Source: Pseudomonas bananamidigenes
Lineage (GTDB): Bacteria; Pseudomonadota; Gammaproteobacteria; Pseudomonadales; Pseudomonadaceae
Direction of reading: 5' to 3'
DNA length: 64,000 nucleotides
NCBI RefSeq assembly: GCF_001679645.1
Contig: NZ_LRUN01000049.1
Coordinates: 1-64,000, forward strand
This document shows positions 26,317-35,443 of this stretch, one piece after another (the stretch's first letter is position 1; the number at the start of each line of letters is the position of its first letter). The notes beneath the pieces were generated by a model that did not search any database, was not told the origin of the DNA, and worked only from the letters and a program-made list of their open reading frames with translations. The translations under genes were made by a program, and so were the position numbers.

Positions 26317-26928
26317 CTAACCGGGAGGATACGCCGACATGGCCTTTTCCACAGCCTCGCGGATCGCATCGGCCCGGTCACTCTGATTGCCTTGCGTGCC
26401 GGTTTCGGCGCTGGCACTCCAGACCGGCTGACCGGTGCCGGCATCGAACAGATCGATCCGCACCACCACGACCTGTTCCTGATAAGTGCGAACAATGGGC
26501 ACCGTGTTGTACATCCCGTAGCCCCGGCCGTAGCGGTCATAGCCGCCGTATCCGCCGTAGTAGCCGTAATCGTCCTGGACCTGGCGCAAGCGGGTTTCCA
26601 GACTCAGGTTGGCGCTGACGAACAGATCGGCCGGGCGGTTGTCGTGCAGCGGACGCAAGCCACGCTGGTCCAGCGCACTGCTGACGGCTTCGGCCACCTG
26701 TGCCGAATCCGCCCAGGCACTGCCCGGGGGCAGGCGCCCGTTGAGCCACGCCCAGCTGCGGTAGCGCCCGTAATCCCGTGGCGGCGCGGGATAGGCGCTG
26801 CGGTCGAAGGTGGTCGCGGCTTGCGCTGGCGCCGGCGGCAGGGGCCGTGACTGCGCGACATAAGGGTTGCTGCCCTGGCACGCGGCCAGACCCAGACAGA
26901 TCAGCAATACCCCGGAATGACCTTTCAT
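26317..26928 (-). CDS. DUF4136 lipoprotein (paralogue)
   Basis: A 203-residue lipoprotein with lipobox LAAC (Cys17) and the same DUF4136 layout as its downstream neighbour: YGRYRSWAWL, SSALDQRGLRP, then a Gly/Tyr-rich insertion (YGGYGGYDRYGRGYG) and VVVRIDLFDAGTGQPVWSA. The two genes are clearly a tandem duplication that has diverged. The start has GGAG upstream and lies 12 bases after the cmoM stop. Function unknown. Confidence 0.85.
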   Translation of the reverse strand: MKGHSGVLLICLGLAACQGSNPYVAQSRPLPPAPAQAATTFDRSAYPAPPRDYGRYRSWAWLNGRLPPGSAWADSAQVAEAVSSALDQRGLRPLHDNRPADLFVSANLSLETRLRQVQDDYGYYGGYGGYDRYGRGYGMYNTVPIVRTYQEQVVVVRIDLFDAGTGQPVWSASAETGTQGNQSDRADAIREAVEKAMSAYPPG

Positions 26929-26940
26929 TTCATGCTCCGA

Positions 26941-27690
26941 TCAGATCGGCCGGCAGATCCAGTGCAGGTAGCGCCCAAGCCCGGCGAAGCTTGGGTGACG
27001 ACGGTGGGCGAGCTCCATCTCGAGCATATCGATCAACTCGGCGCGGGCCTGGAATTCCACCGGCATGTAATCATGGAAAACCCGCACCCCGCTCTGGATT
27101 TCGACCTGCCACAACCCTTCGAGTTGCGTGGCCAGTTCGCGGGGATCCAGCGGCTGCTGAGGCGTCAGGCTCTGTTTTTCCCCGGCCATGTCGTTTCTGC
27201 GCATTTTCTTGAAATGGCCTTTGAGCAGGTTCCGGTAAACCAGCGCATCACGGTTGTAGAACGCCAGCGACAGCCAGCCGCCAGGTTTGGTCAGTTGATG
27301 CAGCACCGGCAGGATCGAGTGCGGTTCGGCCAGCCATTCGAGCACCGCATGGCAGATCACCACGTCATAGGGTTCGGTGAGCTGGCCGAGCAGTGCCTGC
27401 CACGGTGCTTGAATGAACGTCGCGGTCTGTCCGGCCTCGGCGAAACGCTGGCGTGCGCCTTCGAGCATCGGTTCAGCCGGTTCGGTGAAGGTCACGTCGT
27501 GCCCGCGCTCGGCCAGCCACAGCGACATGTGACCCAGGCCGCCGCCGATATCCAGCACCCGCAACGGACGATCCGGCAGGACTTCGGCGAGATCGGCCTG
27601 CAGCACCGCGAGGCGGATCGCGCCTTTGGCGCCGCCGTAGATTTTCTCGGCGAAGCGCGTCGCCAACTGATCGAAATGACGGTCGCTCAT
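26941..27690 (-). CDS. cmoM: tRNA 5-carboxymethoxyuridine methyltransferase CmoM
   Basis: A 249-residue class I methyltransferase. The N-terminus (SDRHFDQLATRFAEKIYGG-KGAIRL) closely matches E. coli CmoM (SmtA), the SAM motif is VLDIGGGLGH at about 44-53, and the post-motif is YDVVICHAVLEWL. CmoM methylates cmo5U34 of tRNA to mcmo5U. It overlaps the stop of the upstream pyrophosphohydrolase gene by one base (TGATG). Confidence 0.88.
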   Translation of the reverse strand: MSDRHFDQLATRFAEKIYGGAKGAIRLAVLQADLAEVLPDRPLRVLDIGGGLGHMSLWLAERGHDVTFTEPAEPMLEGARQRFAEAGQTATFIQAPWQALLGQLTEPYDVVICHAVLEWLAEPHSILPVLHQLTKPGGWLSLAFYNRDALVYRNLLKGHFKKMRRNDMAGEKQSLTPQQPLDPRELATQLEGLWQVEIQSGVRVFHDYMPVEFQARAELIDMLEMELAHRRHPSFAGLGRYLHWICRPI

Positions 27691-27992
27691 CAGCTGAACC
27701 GCCGTTCGCTGTCGGCGAGCTTGCTGCGCACCACTTCATTCATGTCCAGCCCCAGCTCGCTGCACAGCAGCAACAGATACAGAACGATGTCACCGACTTC
27801 CTGCCCGGCGTGGGCCAGTTTATCGGCGGGCAATTCGCGGGACTGGTCTTCGCTCAGCCACTGGAAGATCTCGACCAGTTCGGCCATTTCCACGCTGGCG
27901 GCCATGGCCAGGTTTTTCGGGCTGTGAAATTGCCGCCAGTCATTGCGGTCACGAATGGCGTGCAGGCGTTCGGTCAGTTCAACAAGGTTCAT
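27690..27992 (-). CDS. MazG-like nucleotide pyrophosphohydrolase
   Basis: A 100-residue all-alpha NTP pyrophosphatase of the MazG/dCTPase (RS21-C6) type. The metal-binding pattern ExxE...ExxD is visible as MAELVEIFQW and GQEVGDIVLYLLLL. It likely hydrolyses a non-canonical or surplus (d)NTP. It is the first gene of the operon with cmoM and the DUF4136 pair. The exact substrate is not predictable. Confidence 0.85.
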   Translation of the reverse strand: MNLVELTERLHAIRDRNDWRQFHSPKNLAMAASVEMAELVEIFQWLSEDQSRELPADKLAHAGQEVGDIVLYLLLLCSELGLDMNEVVRSKLADSERRFS

Positions 27993-28135
27993 CGGGTTCT
28001 CCTGAAGGCGTATAGCTTCGGGGGGATGCGGATCGAAGGCAAGGGCCAGTCACCGGTTAAAACCCTCTATGCTTGCAGGGAACTCGGCCGCCCCCGCTGC
28101 GGCCCAAGGCTCAGCTCTTTCATCAGGATGCAAAC

Positions 28136-28429
28136 ATGCAGGTAGAAAGCTTTTTCGAATGGCTGGGCCAGGCGCTCGGCTCGATCATCCGTTTTATCGT
28201 CGACGGCCTGAGCGGTCTGTTCAACGTGTTGAGCCATGCCGGCGGTAACTTCGTCGACGGGTTGGCGAAGGCGCTGGGCATGGACACGTCGATCATCAGC
28301 ATCATCGCGTTGATCATCGGCCTGATGCTGCTGTGGTCGGCGATCCGTGCCTTCATGAACGCCTCGATTATTGCCGGGATCATCTGGTTGCTGCTGGGCC
28401 TTTGGCTGTTGAGCTGGATCATTCACTGA
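28136..28429 (+). CDS. small membrane protein, function unknown
   Basis: A 97-residue protein with an amphipathic N-terminal segment (FFEWLGQALGSIIRFIVDGL) and two strong hydrophobic helices near the C-terminus (SIISIIALIIGLMLLW; IIAGIIWLLLGLWLLSWII). AGGA lies seven bases before the ATG at 28136. It is 37 bases upstream of the MATE gene. I do not recognise a family. Confidence 0.7.
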   Translation: MQVESFFEWLGQALGSIIRFIVDGLSGLFNVLSHAGGNFVDGLAKALGMDTSIISIIALIIGLMLLWSAIRAFMNASIIAGIIWLLLGLWLLSWIIH

Positions 28430-28466
28430 CATCACCCGTTACAATGCCGCTCCCCAAGGAGCCCGC

Positions 28467-29834
28467 ATGCGCAATCTGATCACCGACTGGCGCGACCGCC
28501 CGACCCATCGCCGGGTCTGGGCCCTCGCCGCCCCCATGATCCTGTCCAACATTTCCGTGCCGCTGGTGGCGCTGGTCGACAGCACCGTCATCGGTCACTT
28601 GCCCCACGCCCATCAGTTGGGTGCCGTTGCAGTCGGCGCCAGTCTGTACACCGTGCTGGCCTGGGCCATGGGCTTCCTGCGCATGGGCACCACCGGGTTC
28701 GCCGCACAGGCCGCCGGGCGCAGCGATGGGGCGGCGTTGCGACAAATCCTGTTGCAGGGCCTGTTGCTGGCGATGGGGCTGGCATTGCTGCTGGGTGCCG
28801 TGGGCGTGCCGTTGAGCGGTGTCGCCCTGCACTTCATGCAGCCGTCGCCGGAACTCAATGAACTGACCCGCGACTTCTTCCACACCCGTCTGTTCGGGCT
28901 GCCGGCGGCACTGGCCAGCTATGCGCTGGTCGGCTGGTTCCTCGGCACCCAGAACGCTCGGGCGCCGCTGGCGATTCTGCTGACCACCAACCTGATCAAT
29001 ATCGTGCTGAACCTGTGGTTCGTGATCGGTCTGGACTGGGGTGTGGTCGGTTCGGCCAGGGCTTCGGTGGTCGCCGAATGGTGCGGCGCCCTGCTCGGTC
29101 TGGCGCTCACCCGCAAGGCCTTGCGCGCTTATCCCGGGCATATCGTCTGGGCGGCATTAAGGGTGTGGCAAAGCTGGCGTCCGCTGTTGGGGGTCAATCG
29201 CGATATCTTCATCCGCAGCCTGGCGCTGCAATCGGTGTTTTTCCTGATCACCGTACAAGGCGCGCGACTGGGCGACGCGACGGTGGCGGCCAATGCGCTG
29301 CTGCTCAACGGCCTGCTGTTGACCGCCCACGCACTGGACGGTCTGGCCCACGCGGTCGAAGCCTTGTGCGGCCACGCCATCGGCGCCCGCGACCGCCTCG
29401 CCCTGCGCCGTTCACTGGTGGTGGCCGGCGGCTGGTCGTTGCTGGCGAGCCTGGGTTTTGCCGGACTGTTTCTGTTCGCCGGCCACCTGTTCATCGAAAT
29501 GCAGACCGACATAGCGAGCGTACGCGAGACCGCCTTCATCTATTTGCCCTACCTCGCCGTGTTGCCGTTGATTGCGGTCTGGAGCTACCTGCTCGACGGC
29601 CTGTTCATCGGCGCCACCCGCGCCAGGGAAATGCGCAACGGCATGTTGTTGACGGTGATGCTGTTGCTGCCCGTCGCCTGGGCACTGAGTGGACTGGGCA
29701 ACCATGGTCTGTGGATATCCTTCCTGCTGTTCATGGTGTTGCGCAGCCTGACGCTCGGAACGCTGGCGTGGCGTTTGCGGCACAACGACGGCTGGTTCGC
29801 CGGAGCCGCTCACGGAGGCAGCGCTCACCCTTGA
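28467..29834 (+). CDS. MATE family efflux transporter (DinF-like)
   Basis: A 455-residue polytopic protein of about 12 hydrophobic helices with two similar halves, as in MATE cation-coupled exporters. The N-terminal VWALAAPMILSNISVPLVALVD and the internal NLWFVIGLDWGVVGSA fit the DinF branch. AAGGAG lies five bases before the ATG. The last ten bases overlap the convergent DUF4123 gene. Substrates cannot be inferred. Confidence 0.87.
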   Translation: MRNLITDWRDRPTHRRVWALAAPMILSNISVPLVALVDSTVIGHLPHAHQLGAVAVGASLYTVLAWAMGFLRMGTTGFAAQAAGRSDGAALRQILLQGLLLAMGLALLLGAVGVPLSGVALHFMQPSPELNELTRDFFHTRLFGLPAALASYALVGWFLGTQNARAPLAILLTTNLINIVLNLWFVIGLDWGVVGSARASVVAEWCGALLGLALTRKALRAYPGHIVWAALRVWQSWRPLLGVNRDIFIRSLALQSVFFLITVQGARLGDATVAANALLLNGLLLTAHALDGLAHAVEALCGHAIGARDRLALRRSLVVAGGWSLLASLGFAGLFLFAGHLFIEMQTDIASVRETAFIYLPYLAVLPLIAVWSYLLDGLFIGATRAREMRNGMLLTVMLLLPVAWALSGLGNHGLWISFLLFMVLRSLTLGTLAWRLRHNDGWFAGAAHGGSAHP

Positions 29835-30619
29835 TCGTTCTGCCAGCGGCGGCGTACATGCTCGAGCCGCTCGCGCGGCGTCAATCCCGGCGGCGGTTGC
29901 ACCAGTGCCGCCCGCGGATGCTGCAAGCGTAACCATAACCAGTCGTCCAGTATGCTGCGCTCGCTGAAACCCAATGACAGCCCCTGCTCGAACCAGTTGG
30001 ACAACGAGCGATAACCGGCACCTGTCGCTCGGCTCCAGCGCCACAGATGCTGGTCCAGCAGGCAACGATGCAGATGTTCACGCTGCCGTCGGGTCAGGTC
30101 TTGTTCGATCGGCAACGGTTCGACGGCCAGCCTCGGATTGCTCAGTTGCTGCCACCCCTGGCTGCCGTTCGCCCGATCGACCCACGTACCGCCGAACCAG
30201 CGCAGCCAGTCGATCGGACCCAGCCATTGACTCAACTGCCGGGCATCACAGGCGTCGAAAAAGTAACTGGCGGTCTGGGCGTTGTAATAATTGAGCAGCG
30301 CACGATGATTCAGACCGACCGTAACCGTCAGCATCCGCTGCAAATGGCCACGCATGGCCTCGGCAGGAGCCCTGCTGCCCAGCAACAGCCCGCACCAGGT
30401 CTGCGGGTCGGAATGACATAGCGCCGACAGGACCGGCCGGTCGCGCAGGTCGATCAGCAACGGGCCGAGATCGGCTGTGGGCTGAAACTCCGTGCCGTCA
30501 AACAACCTCGTGCTCGGCACACCCGCAAACGCCTTCTGCAATACATTCACGGCCTGCGCCGCCTGTGCGACATCCAGCAACAGCCATTGCGCACTCTGCC
30601 CCGGCCCCCTGCCGCTCAT
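29825..30619 (-). CDS. DUF4123 type VI secretion adaptor
   Basis: A 264-residue protein of the DUF4123 (Tap/TEC) adaptor family, which loads toxins onto VgrG tips. The LLLDVAQAAQAVNVLQ start, the FDACDARQLSQWLGPI block and the C-terminal Arg-rich end fit that family. The ATG overlaps the vgrG stop (ATGA), as is usual for vgrG-DUF4123 pairs. A longer frame to 30712 lies inside vgrG. No toxin gene follows: the next gene is the convergent MATE transporter, which overlaps by ten bases. Confidence 0.82.
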   Translation of the reverse strand: MSGRGPGQSAQWLLLDVAQAAQAVNVLQKAFAGVPSTRLFDGTEFQPTADLGPLLIDLRDRPVLSALCHSDPQTWCGLLLGSRAPAEAMRGHLQRMLTVTVGLNHRALLNYYNAQTASYFFDACDARQLSQWLGPIDWLRWFGGTWVDRANGSQGWQQLSNPRLAVEPLPIEQDLTRRQREHLHRCLLDQHLWRWSRATGAGYRSLSNWFEQGLSLGFSERSILDDWLWLRLQHPRAALVQPPPGLTPRERLEHVRRRWQNDQG

Positions 30620-31959
30620 CGCCCGTCGCTCGGGCCGACCCCGGCAACCAGCCGACAACTGCACACCGACGCCCGACAGTGTCGATAGCTGCCACCTCCG
30701 GGCATCAGGCATAGCAGGAGCAACGGCTCACCGCGAAGCAGCCATTGCGCCAGTCCGTCACTCTCCAGGACATCGGGCAGTGGCGGCGGTTCGTCACGCT
30801 CAGGGCATTCGAAAGATACAGGCGGTTGCAGAACACCACTGATCACCGGCTGCTCCGGATCGCCTTCCAGAAAACTCACCACCACCTCGACACCTTCACG
30901 CATTGACGCCAGCACGTTGTCCGCCAGCACGGGAGCCAAAGGCAGCCAGCAGTGGCTGGGCAGTGCGCCCTCGCCCTGATAGAGCCAGTCGAACTGCACC
31001 GCGACGGGCCGCGAACGGTCAGGTCGTGGTTCATCGACCGCCACGACCCAGGCCCGTTGCAGACTGCTCATGCGCGGTGCCGGATGCTCGACGAGCGGCA
31101 CATTGCCTCGCAAGTGTTCGGCGGCGCATAGACGATTGACATAGGAAGGTTCGAGCATCCGGTCGGCACGATGCTCGATCCGGGTCAGCAGCCAGTCCGT
31201 CGCACCTTCTGCAAACGGTGCCGGAGCCAGGCTCAGCCATTGTCCGCAGCGCAGGCTCGGCACATCCGAATGCCCCTGTGCGGTGCGAATCCGCCGGACA
31301 CGTTCGCCACCGTCTCCAGCTCGCTCTCTGATCAGCCAGCGCCGCACTGCCGGCTCCTGTCCCTCGATATCGAATCGTACTGTTCCGACCCGGGACAACC
31401 TCGCCGGATCATCCCCGAACACCAGGCAATGGCTGTCATGCCCATGTTCGAAGTGATAGTGAATCCGTGCCTGCCGGCACAAGCGCTGTACCAGTTGCAG
31501 ATCCGATTCGCCGTATTGGGTGCAGAACATCCGGACCGGATACTCGGAGTGCAATTCGAACCGCCGTCGCAGGCCCGTGATGCCATGCTCCCTGAGGACC
31601 TGATCCAGAATTTGCGGAACGGATCGACCACTGAAGATTCGCTGGCTGTGGCGCAGTCCCAGACAGCTCAACCGAGGCTCCAGCCGCGTGCGGCACAACC
31701 TGGGCCCGTGACCGTGTTCGTGCTGGACAAGCCCCTGCAACTGGCCGTGCACTCCGTTGCCCGGCGGCCCGAAAGACAAGTATGCCGAGCGATGCAGCAG
31801 CCCGGCCAGGTCAAGATGAGGATCCTCGATCAACAGATCGACTTCAAACGCATACGGCTCGCTGATGGCCTCGCACCCGGTAAAGGCCAGGACTTCGAGC
31901 GGGGCGGGCAGACCCGCGACATCGAGGCGAAACGACGGCTCGTCGGCTGGATCGAACAT
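30616..31959 (-). CDS. type VI secretion tip protein VgrG, short form
   Basis: A 447-residue VgrG. The gp27-like part (FRLDVAG to about residue 320) includes the typical FCTQYGESDLQLVQRL, and a gp5-like OB-fold follows (RPVAVQFDWLYQGEG, CWLPLAP, EGVEVVVSFLEGDPEQPVISG). The usual beta-helix spike of gp5 repeats is missing: after the OB-fold only about 55 residues remain, ending in a Cys-rich tail (HCRASVCSC). Typical VgrG proteins exceed 600 residues. I set the start at 31959 (LMFDPADEP); the frame runs open to 32094. No T6SS structural genes are nearby. Probably a real but minimal tip protein. Confidence 0.8.
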   Translation of the reverse strand: MFDPADEPSFRLDVAGLPAPLEVLAFTGCEAISEPYAFEVDLLIEDPHLDLAGLLHRSAYLSFGPPGNGVHGQLQGLVQHEHGHGPRLCRTRLEPRLSCLGLRHSQRIFSGRSVPQILDQVLREHGITGLRRRFELHSEYPVRMFCTQYGESDLQLVQRLCRQARIHYHFEHGHDSHCLVFGDDPARLSRVGTVRFDIEGQEPAVRRWLIRERAGDGGERVRRIRTAQGHSDVPSLRCGQWLSLAPAPFAEGATDWLLTRIEHRADRMLEPSYVNRLCAAEHLRGNVPLVEHPAPRMSSLQRAWVVAVDEPRPDRSRPVAVQFDWLYQGEGALPSHCWLPLAPVLADNVLASMREGVEVVVSFLEGDPEQPVISGVLQPPVSFECPERDEPPPLPDVLESDGLAQWLLRGEPLLLLCLMPGGGSYRHCRASVCSCRLVAGVGPSDGR

Positions 31960-32190
31960 AAGCGATTCTCTACAGGAGGGCGGGCGGGGATTCTCGCCGA
32001 GAGCCATGGCCGAGTAGAGAGCCGAAGTACAGATTCGGAAATGACCTACGCGAAAAGCAGACGACATCACTTTTCTCGTGAGGACGACGGTCAATTCGCA
32101 AGTCGAAGAAGAGAAGTCTCACCAGGTCATCTGAAACTTCCGCTTGGTGCGGAACAATTTCAGACAACCCGATGGAGTCGGAACCTGCCG

Positions 32191-34104
32191 TCAGGAAGAC
32201 AGGTAAGAGGAACGGGTCAGGCCCAGGCGCAACGCATCGAGGAACTGGGTGCGCTCACTGGCGCTGATACGGGCACTGGCGCACTTGTCGCGGTAGTGAG
32301 TCATCAGCTCTTCCGGCGACAGGTGCACGTAGCGCAGCATGTCTTCGATGGTGTCGTGGGTCTCGATCCCAGCGTGGTACACGCTGCCGTCGGCGTTCTG
32401 GTAGATGTTCACCGAGTCGGTGTCACCGAACAGGTTGTGCATGTCGCCGAGGATTTCCTGATAGGCGCCGACCAGGAACACGCCGAGCAAGTAGTCTTCG
32501 CCTTCGTTCAGCGCATGCACCGGCAGGCTGGTCTCGATGCTCTGCTCGTCGACGTACTGGTTGATCTTGCCGTCGGAGTCGCAGGTCAGATCCTGCAGTA
32601 CCGCACGACGCAGCGGCTCTTCGTCGAGACGGTGCAGCGGAATGATCGGCAGCACCTGATCGATCGCCCAGGTGTCCGGCAGGCTCTGGAACACCGAGAA
32701 GTTGCAGATGTACTTGTCGGCCAGCTTGTCGTTGAGCTCGTCGAGCACCTGACGATGCGAACGCTGGCGCGCCTTCAGCGAGTTGTGCAGGCGACGGCAC
32801 ACGGCGAAATAGCACTGCTCGGCCAGGGCTTTCTCGGCCAGGGTCAGTTTGCCGTCGGCATACTGGGCAGCGACATCGCTCATGTAGTGGGTGGCGCGCC
32901 AGTAGGTTTCGGTGACCATTTCGATGTCGGTCGGCCCGAGCAGGTCGACCAGCCACTGCACGGTTTCCGGCAGCGCTTCCTTGTTCTCGATCTGCGGCAC
33001 GTCGTCGTTGTGCTTCTCGACGTCAGTCACCTGCACCACCAGCATCGCGTGGTGGGCGGTCAGCGAACGGCCGCTCTCGGAGAAAATGTGCGGATGCGGC
33101 AGGCTCTGCGCATCGCAGAACTCCTTGAGCATGCCGACCACGACACCGGCGTAGTCGTCCATGTCGTAGTTGATCGAGCTGGCATTGCGCGAGTGGGTAC
33201 CGTCATAGTCCACGCCCAGACCGCCGCCGACATCGATGTGGTCGACCGGCAGGCCGAGGTTGCGCAACTCGCCGTAGTAACGGATCGCTTCCTTGAAACC
33301 GTGCTGGTAGTCGGCCAGGTTGGCGATCTGCGAACCCATGTGGAAGTGCAACAGGCGAATGCCCTGATCCAGGCCGGCCGCGCGGAAGCGCTCGACCACC
33401 GACAGCAGTTGCGCCGCCGACAGACCGAACTTGGATTTCTCGCCACCGGTATCGGCCCACTTCGAGGAGGCCAGCGACGACAGGCGCACCCGCAGGCCGA
33501 CCTGTGGCTTGACCCGCAGCGAAGCGGCCTCTTCGATCACCAGACCGACTTCGGACTCTTTCTCGATCACGATGAACACGTTGTGGCCGAGCTTCTGACC
33601 CATCAGTGCCAGACGGATGAACTCGCGGTCCTTGTAACCGTTGCAGACGATGGTGCCGCCCTTCGGCGCCAGCGCCAGCACGGCCAGCAGCTCAGGTTTG
33701 GAGCCGGCCTCCAGGCCGATGGAGACGTTCTGGGTGGCGATGATGTTTTCGATCACCGCTTCCTGCTGGTTGACCTTGATCGGGTACAGCGCGGTGTACT
33801 TGCTCTGGTATTCCAGACGCTCGATGTTGGCATCGAAAGCACCGGTCAGCTGACGCACGCGGTCTTGCAGGATGTCGGGGAAACGCACCAGCAGCGGCAA
33901 CGACAGGCCGCTCTTGCGCAACTGGTCGACTTGTTCGAACAGGTCGATCGGCGAACTGTTCGGGCCGTTCGGACGAACTTCGACGCGACCGGCGTCATTG
34001 ATCGCGAAATACCCGGCCCCCCAATGGCGAATCCCGTAAACACTGCGGCTGTCCGCAACTGTCCATTGGCTGCCATCGTCTTTGCGTGTGCGTCGTACGG
34101 ACAT
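32191..34104 (-). CDS. speA: biosynthetic arginine decarboxylase SpeA
   Basis: A 637-residue PLP enzyme that decarboxylates arginine to agmatine for polyamine synthesis. The PLP lysine is Lys110 in YPIKVNQQ, and fold III decarboxylase motifs follow (HFHMGSQI, DVGGGLGVDYDG, FSESGR, QSLPDTWAI). Length and sequence fit the SpeA family. It is followed at a distance by yciH upstream on the same strand; the 219-base gap between them holds a long inverted repeat. Confidence 0.95.
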   Translation of the reverse strand: MSVRRTRKDDGSQWTVADSRSVYGIRHWGAGYFAINDAGRVEVRPNGPNSSPIDLFEQVDQLRKSGLSLPLLVRFPDILQDRVRQLTGAFDANIERLEYQSKYTALYPIKVNQQEAVIENIIATQNVSIGLEAGSKPELLAVLALAPKGGTIVCNGYKDREFIRLALMGQKLGHNVFIVIEKESEVGLVIEEAASLRVKPQVGLRVRLSSLASSKWADTGGEKSKFGLSAAQLLSVVERFRAAGLDQGIRLLHFHMGSQIANLADYQHGFKEAIRYYGELRNLGLPVDHIDVGGGLGVDYDGTHSRNASSINYDMDDYAGVVVGMLKEFCDAQSLPHPHIFSESGRSLTAHHAMLVVQVTDVEKHNDDVPQIENKEALPETVQWLVDLLGPTDIEMVTETYWRATHYMSDVAAQYADGKLTLAEKALAEQCYFAVCRRLHNSLKARQRSHRQVLDELNDKLADKYICNFSVFQSLPDTWAIDQVLPIIPLHRLDEEPLRRAVLQDLTCDSDGKINQYVDEQSIETSLPVHALNEGEDYLLGVFLVGAYQEILGDMHNLFGDTDSVNIYQNADGSVYHAGIETHDTIEDMLRYVHLSPEELMTHYRDKCASARISASERTQFLDALRLGLTRSSYLSS

Positions 34105-34241
34105 CGAAGTCCCCTATAAAGAAGTCATGGTGCGTCGCCTGGTTGCAGGCCGGCGCAGTCTAAAGAATGAAAATGACGGTTCGTCAGCGGGGCGGTAGAC
34201 CGCGCTGACAGCGTTGAGTTTAGAAACCGGTCTTGAACAGG

Positions 34242-34319
34242 CTCTGTGAAAACCATGGAGACGACGCCGGAACCGATGACCATCAGTGCCGGACCAAGCC
34301 GCTGGTGGTTTTCACAGAG
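34242..34319. repeat. MITE-like inverted repeat between speA and yciH
   Basis: CTCTGTGAAAACCA at 34242-34255 is inverted perfectly at 34306-34319, and the similarity continues outward for several bases with one mismatch. About 50 bases lie between the arms. It ends four bases before the yciH stop and could be a terminator-like hairpin for yciH or a small mobile repeat. Confidence 0.6.
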
Positions 34320-34323
34320 GCTG

Positions 34324-34695
34324 CTAGCCGCCGGACTTCTTCGCCTTGAAACCGTGCTTGACCAACTCGGCCAAGAGTAGCTCGACGTGATCGCCCTGGA
34401 TCTCGATGACCCCATCTTTCAACGCACCGCCGGTGCCGCAACGTTTCTTCAACGTTGTCGCCAGCTCCTTGAGCGCGTCTTCGGCCAGGGGCACGCCGGT
34501 GATGGTGGTCACCGTCTTGCCGCCACGCCCCTTGCTCTCGCGACGCACGCGGGCAATGCCGTCGCCGGCCGGGATCACGGTTTGTCTGCAGATACAGGCG
34601 TCCACCGGCTTACTGCATTCCGGGCAATGACGACCTGCGTCGGTGGAAAATACCAGGCCGCCCAGGGCGGCGAAGGATGCGGCTTTTTTGGCCAC
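34324..34695 (-). CDS. yciH: SUI1/YciH family translation initiation factor
   Basis: A 123-residue homologue of eukaryotic eIF1/SUI1. The conserved block is GRGGKTVTTITG through CGTGGALKDGVIEIQGDH. The N-terminal part has a zinc-finger-like CPEC...CIC cluster. I choose the GTG at 34695 as start because AGAGGA lies six bases upstream and the protein then begins MAKKAASF as in other pseudomonads; a TTG at 34701 is the longer alternative. The order with the NUDIX and DUF2333 genes matches P. aeruginosa PA4840-PA4842. Confidence 0.88.
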   Translation of the reverse strand: MAKKAASFAALGGLVFSTDAGRHCPECSKPVDACICRQTVIPAGDGIARVRRESKGRGGKTVTTITGVPLAEDALKELATTLKKRCGTGGALKDGVIEIQGDHVELLLAELVKHGFKAKKSGG

Positions 34696-34882
34696 CGGCA
34701 ATCCTCTCGGGAGGACAAAGACTGATCGCAGCCTTGGGCAAGGCTATCGACCGCGAAGCCCCACTCAGGCAGGGGCAGCGCTACTGCACCGGTTGCTTCC
34801 AGAAGACAGACCGGCACAGCTTGAAAAGGTCGCGCAGTGTAACGGCAAAAACGCCGATTGCTAAGTGCCAATCGGCGCCAAT

Positions 34883-35440
34883 TTACGAGTTCTTTGCGAC
34901 GTCGCCCTGTCGGGCTTTCAGATAGCGTTTCAATGCGGCCAGAGAGTCCGGGCAATAAGGTTTCTGCTCGATTTCCAGCATGACCTGATCGACCGGAATG
35001 AAGCGCGCTTCAAGCACTTCTTCCGGCTGCAGGATCAGCGGTCCGTCCCACACGGCCGAAAACGCCGAACACCACAGGCGATTGCCGGGGTCCTCGAAGA
35101 AAAAATGGTCGTGCGCCGTCAGCTCAACGCCGCTCACGCCCAGCTCTTCTTCCAGCTCACGGGCCGCCGACTCGGCGTAGGTTTCGTCCGCCTGCACCAT
35201 GCCGCCCGCCGCCACGTCCCAGTAACCGGGATAAATGGCTTTGCTCAGGGTCCGCCGATGGACACAGAGCTCACCGGCGGAGTTGAACAGCATGATGTAG
35301 GTGCCACGGCCGATCAGCCCGCGCGCGCGCAAGTCGGAGCGGACGAGGGAGCCGAGCAGGTTGTCCTGCTCGTCGACCCAGGCGATCCGTTCGGCATCCG
35401 AGGCGGCTCGGTGGGCCGCCTCTCTGGCGTTGTCGCTCAT
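34883..35440 (-). CDS. NUDIX hydrolase (YfcD-like)
   Basis: A 185-residue NUDIX hydrolase. The NUDIX box GX5EX7REUXEEXGU is present as GGMVQADET...RELEEELGV around residues 78-101. The N-terminal EQDNLLGSLVRSD and the downstream WDGPLILQPEEV place it near the YfcD/isopentenyl-isomerase-like branch. It likely cleaves a nucleoside diphosphate-linked substrate, not further predictable. The gene begins three bases after the DUF2333 stop region on the same strand, so the two form an operon. Confidence 0.88.
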   Translation of the reverse strand: MSDNAREAAHRAASDAERIAWVDEQDNLLGSLVRSDLRARGLIGRGTYIMLFNSAGELCVHRRTLSKAIYPGYWDVAAGGMVQADETYAESAARELEEELGVSGVELTAHDHFFFEDPGNRLWCSAFSAVWDGPLILQPEEVLEARFIPVDQVMLEIEQKPYCPDSLAALKRYLKARQGDVAKNS

Positions 35441-35443
35441 GAA

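Noticed and set aside
31171..34119. 982-codon open frame on the plus strand
   Set aside because: It lies antisense to vgrG and speA, which have strong family motifs. Long antisense frames are common in GC-rich genomes and this product has biased composition without motifs.
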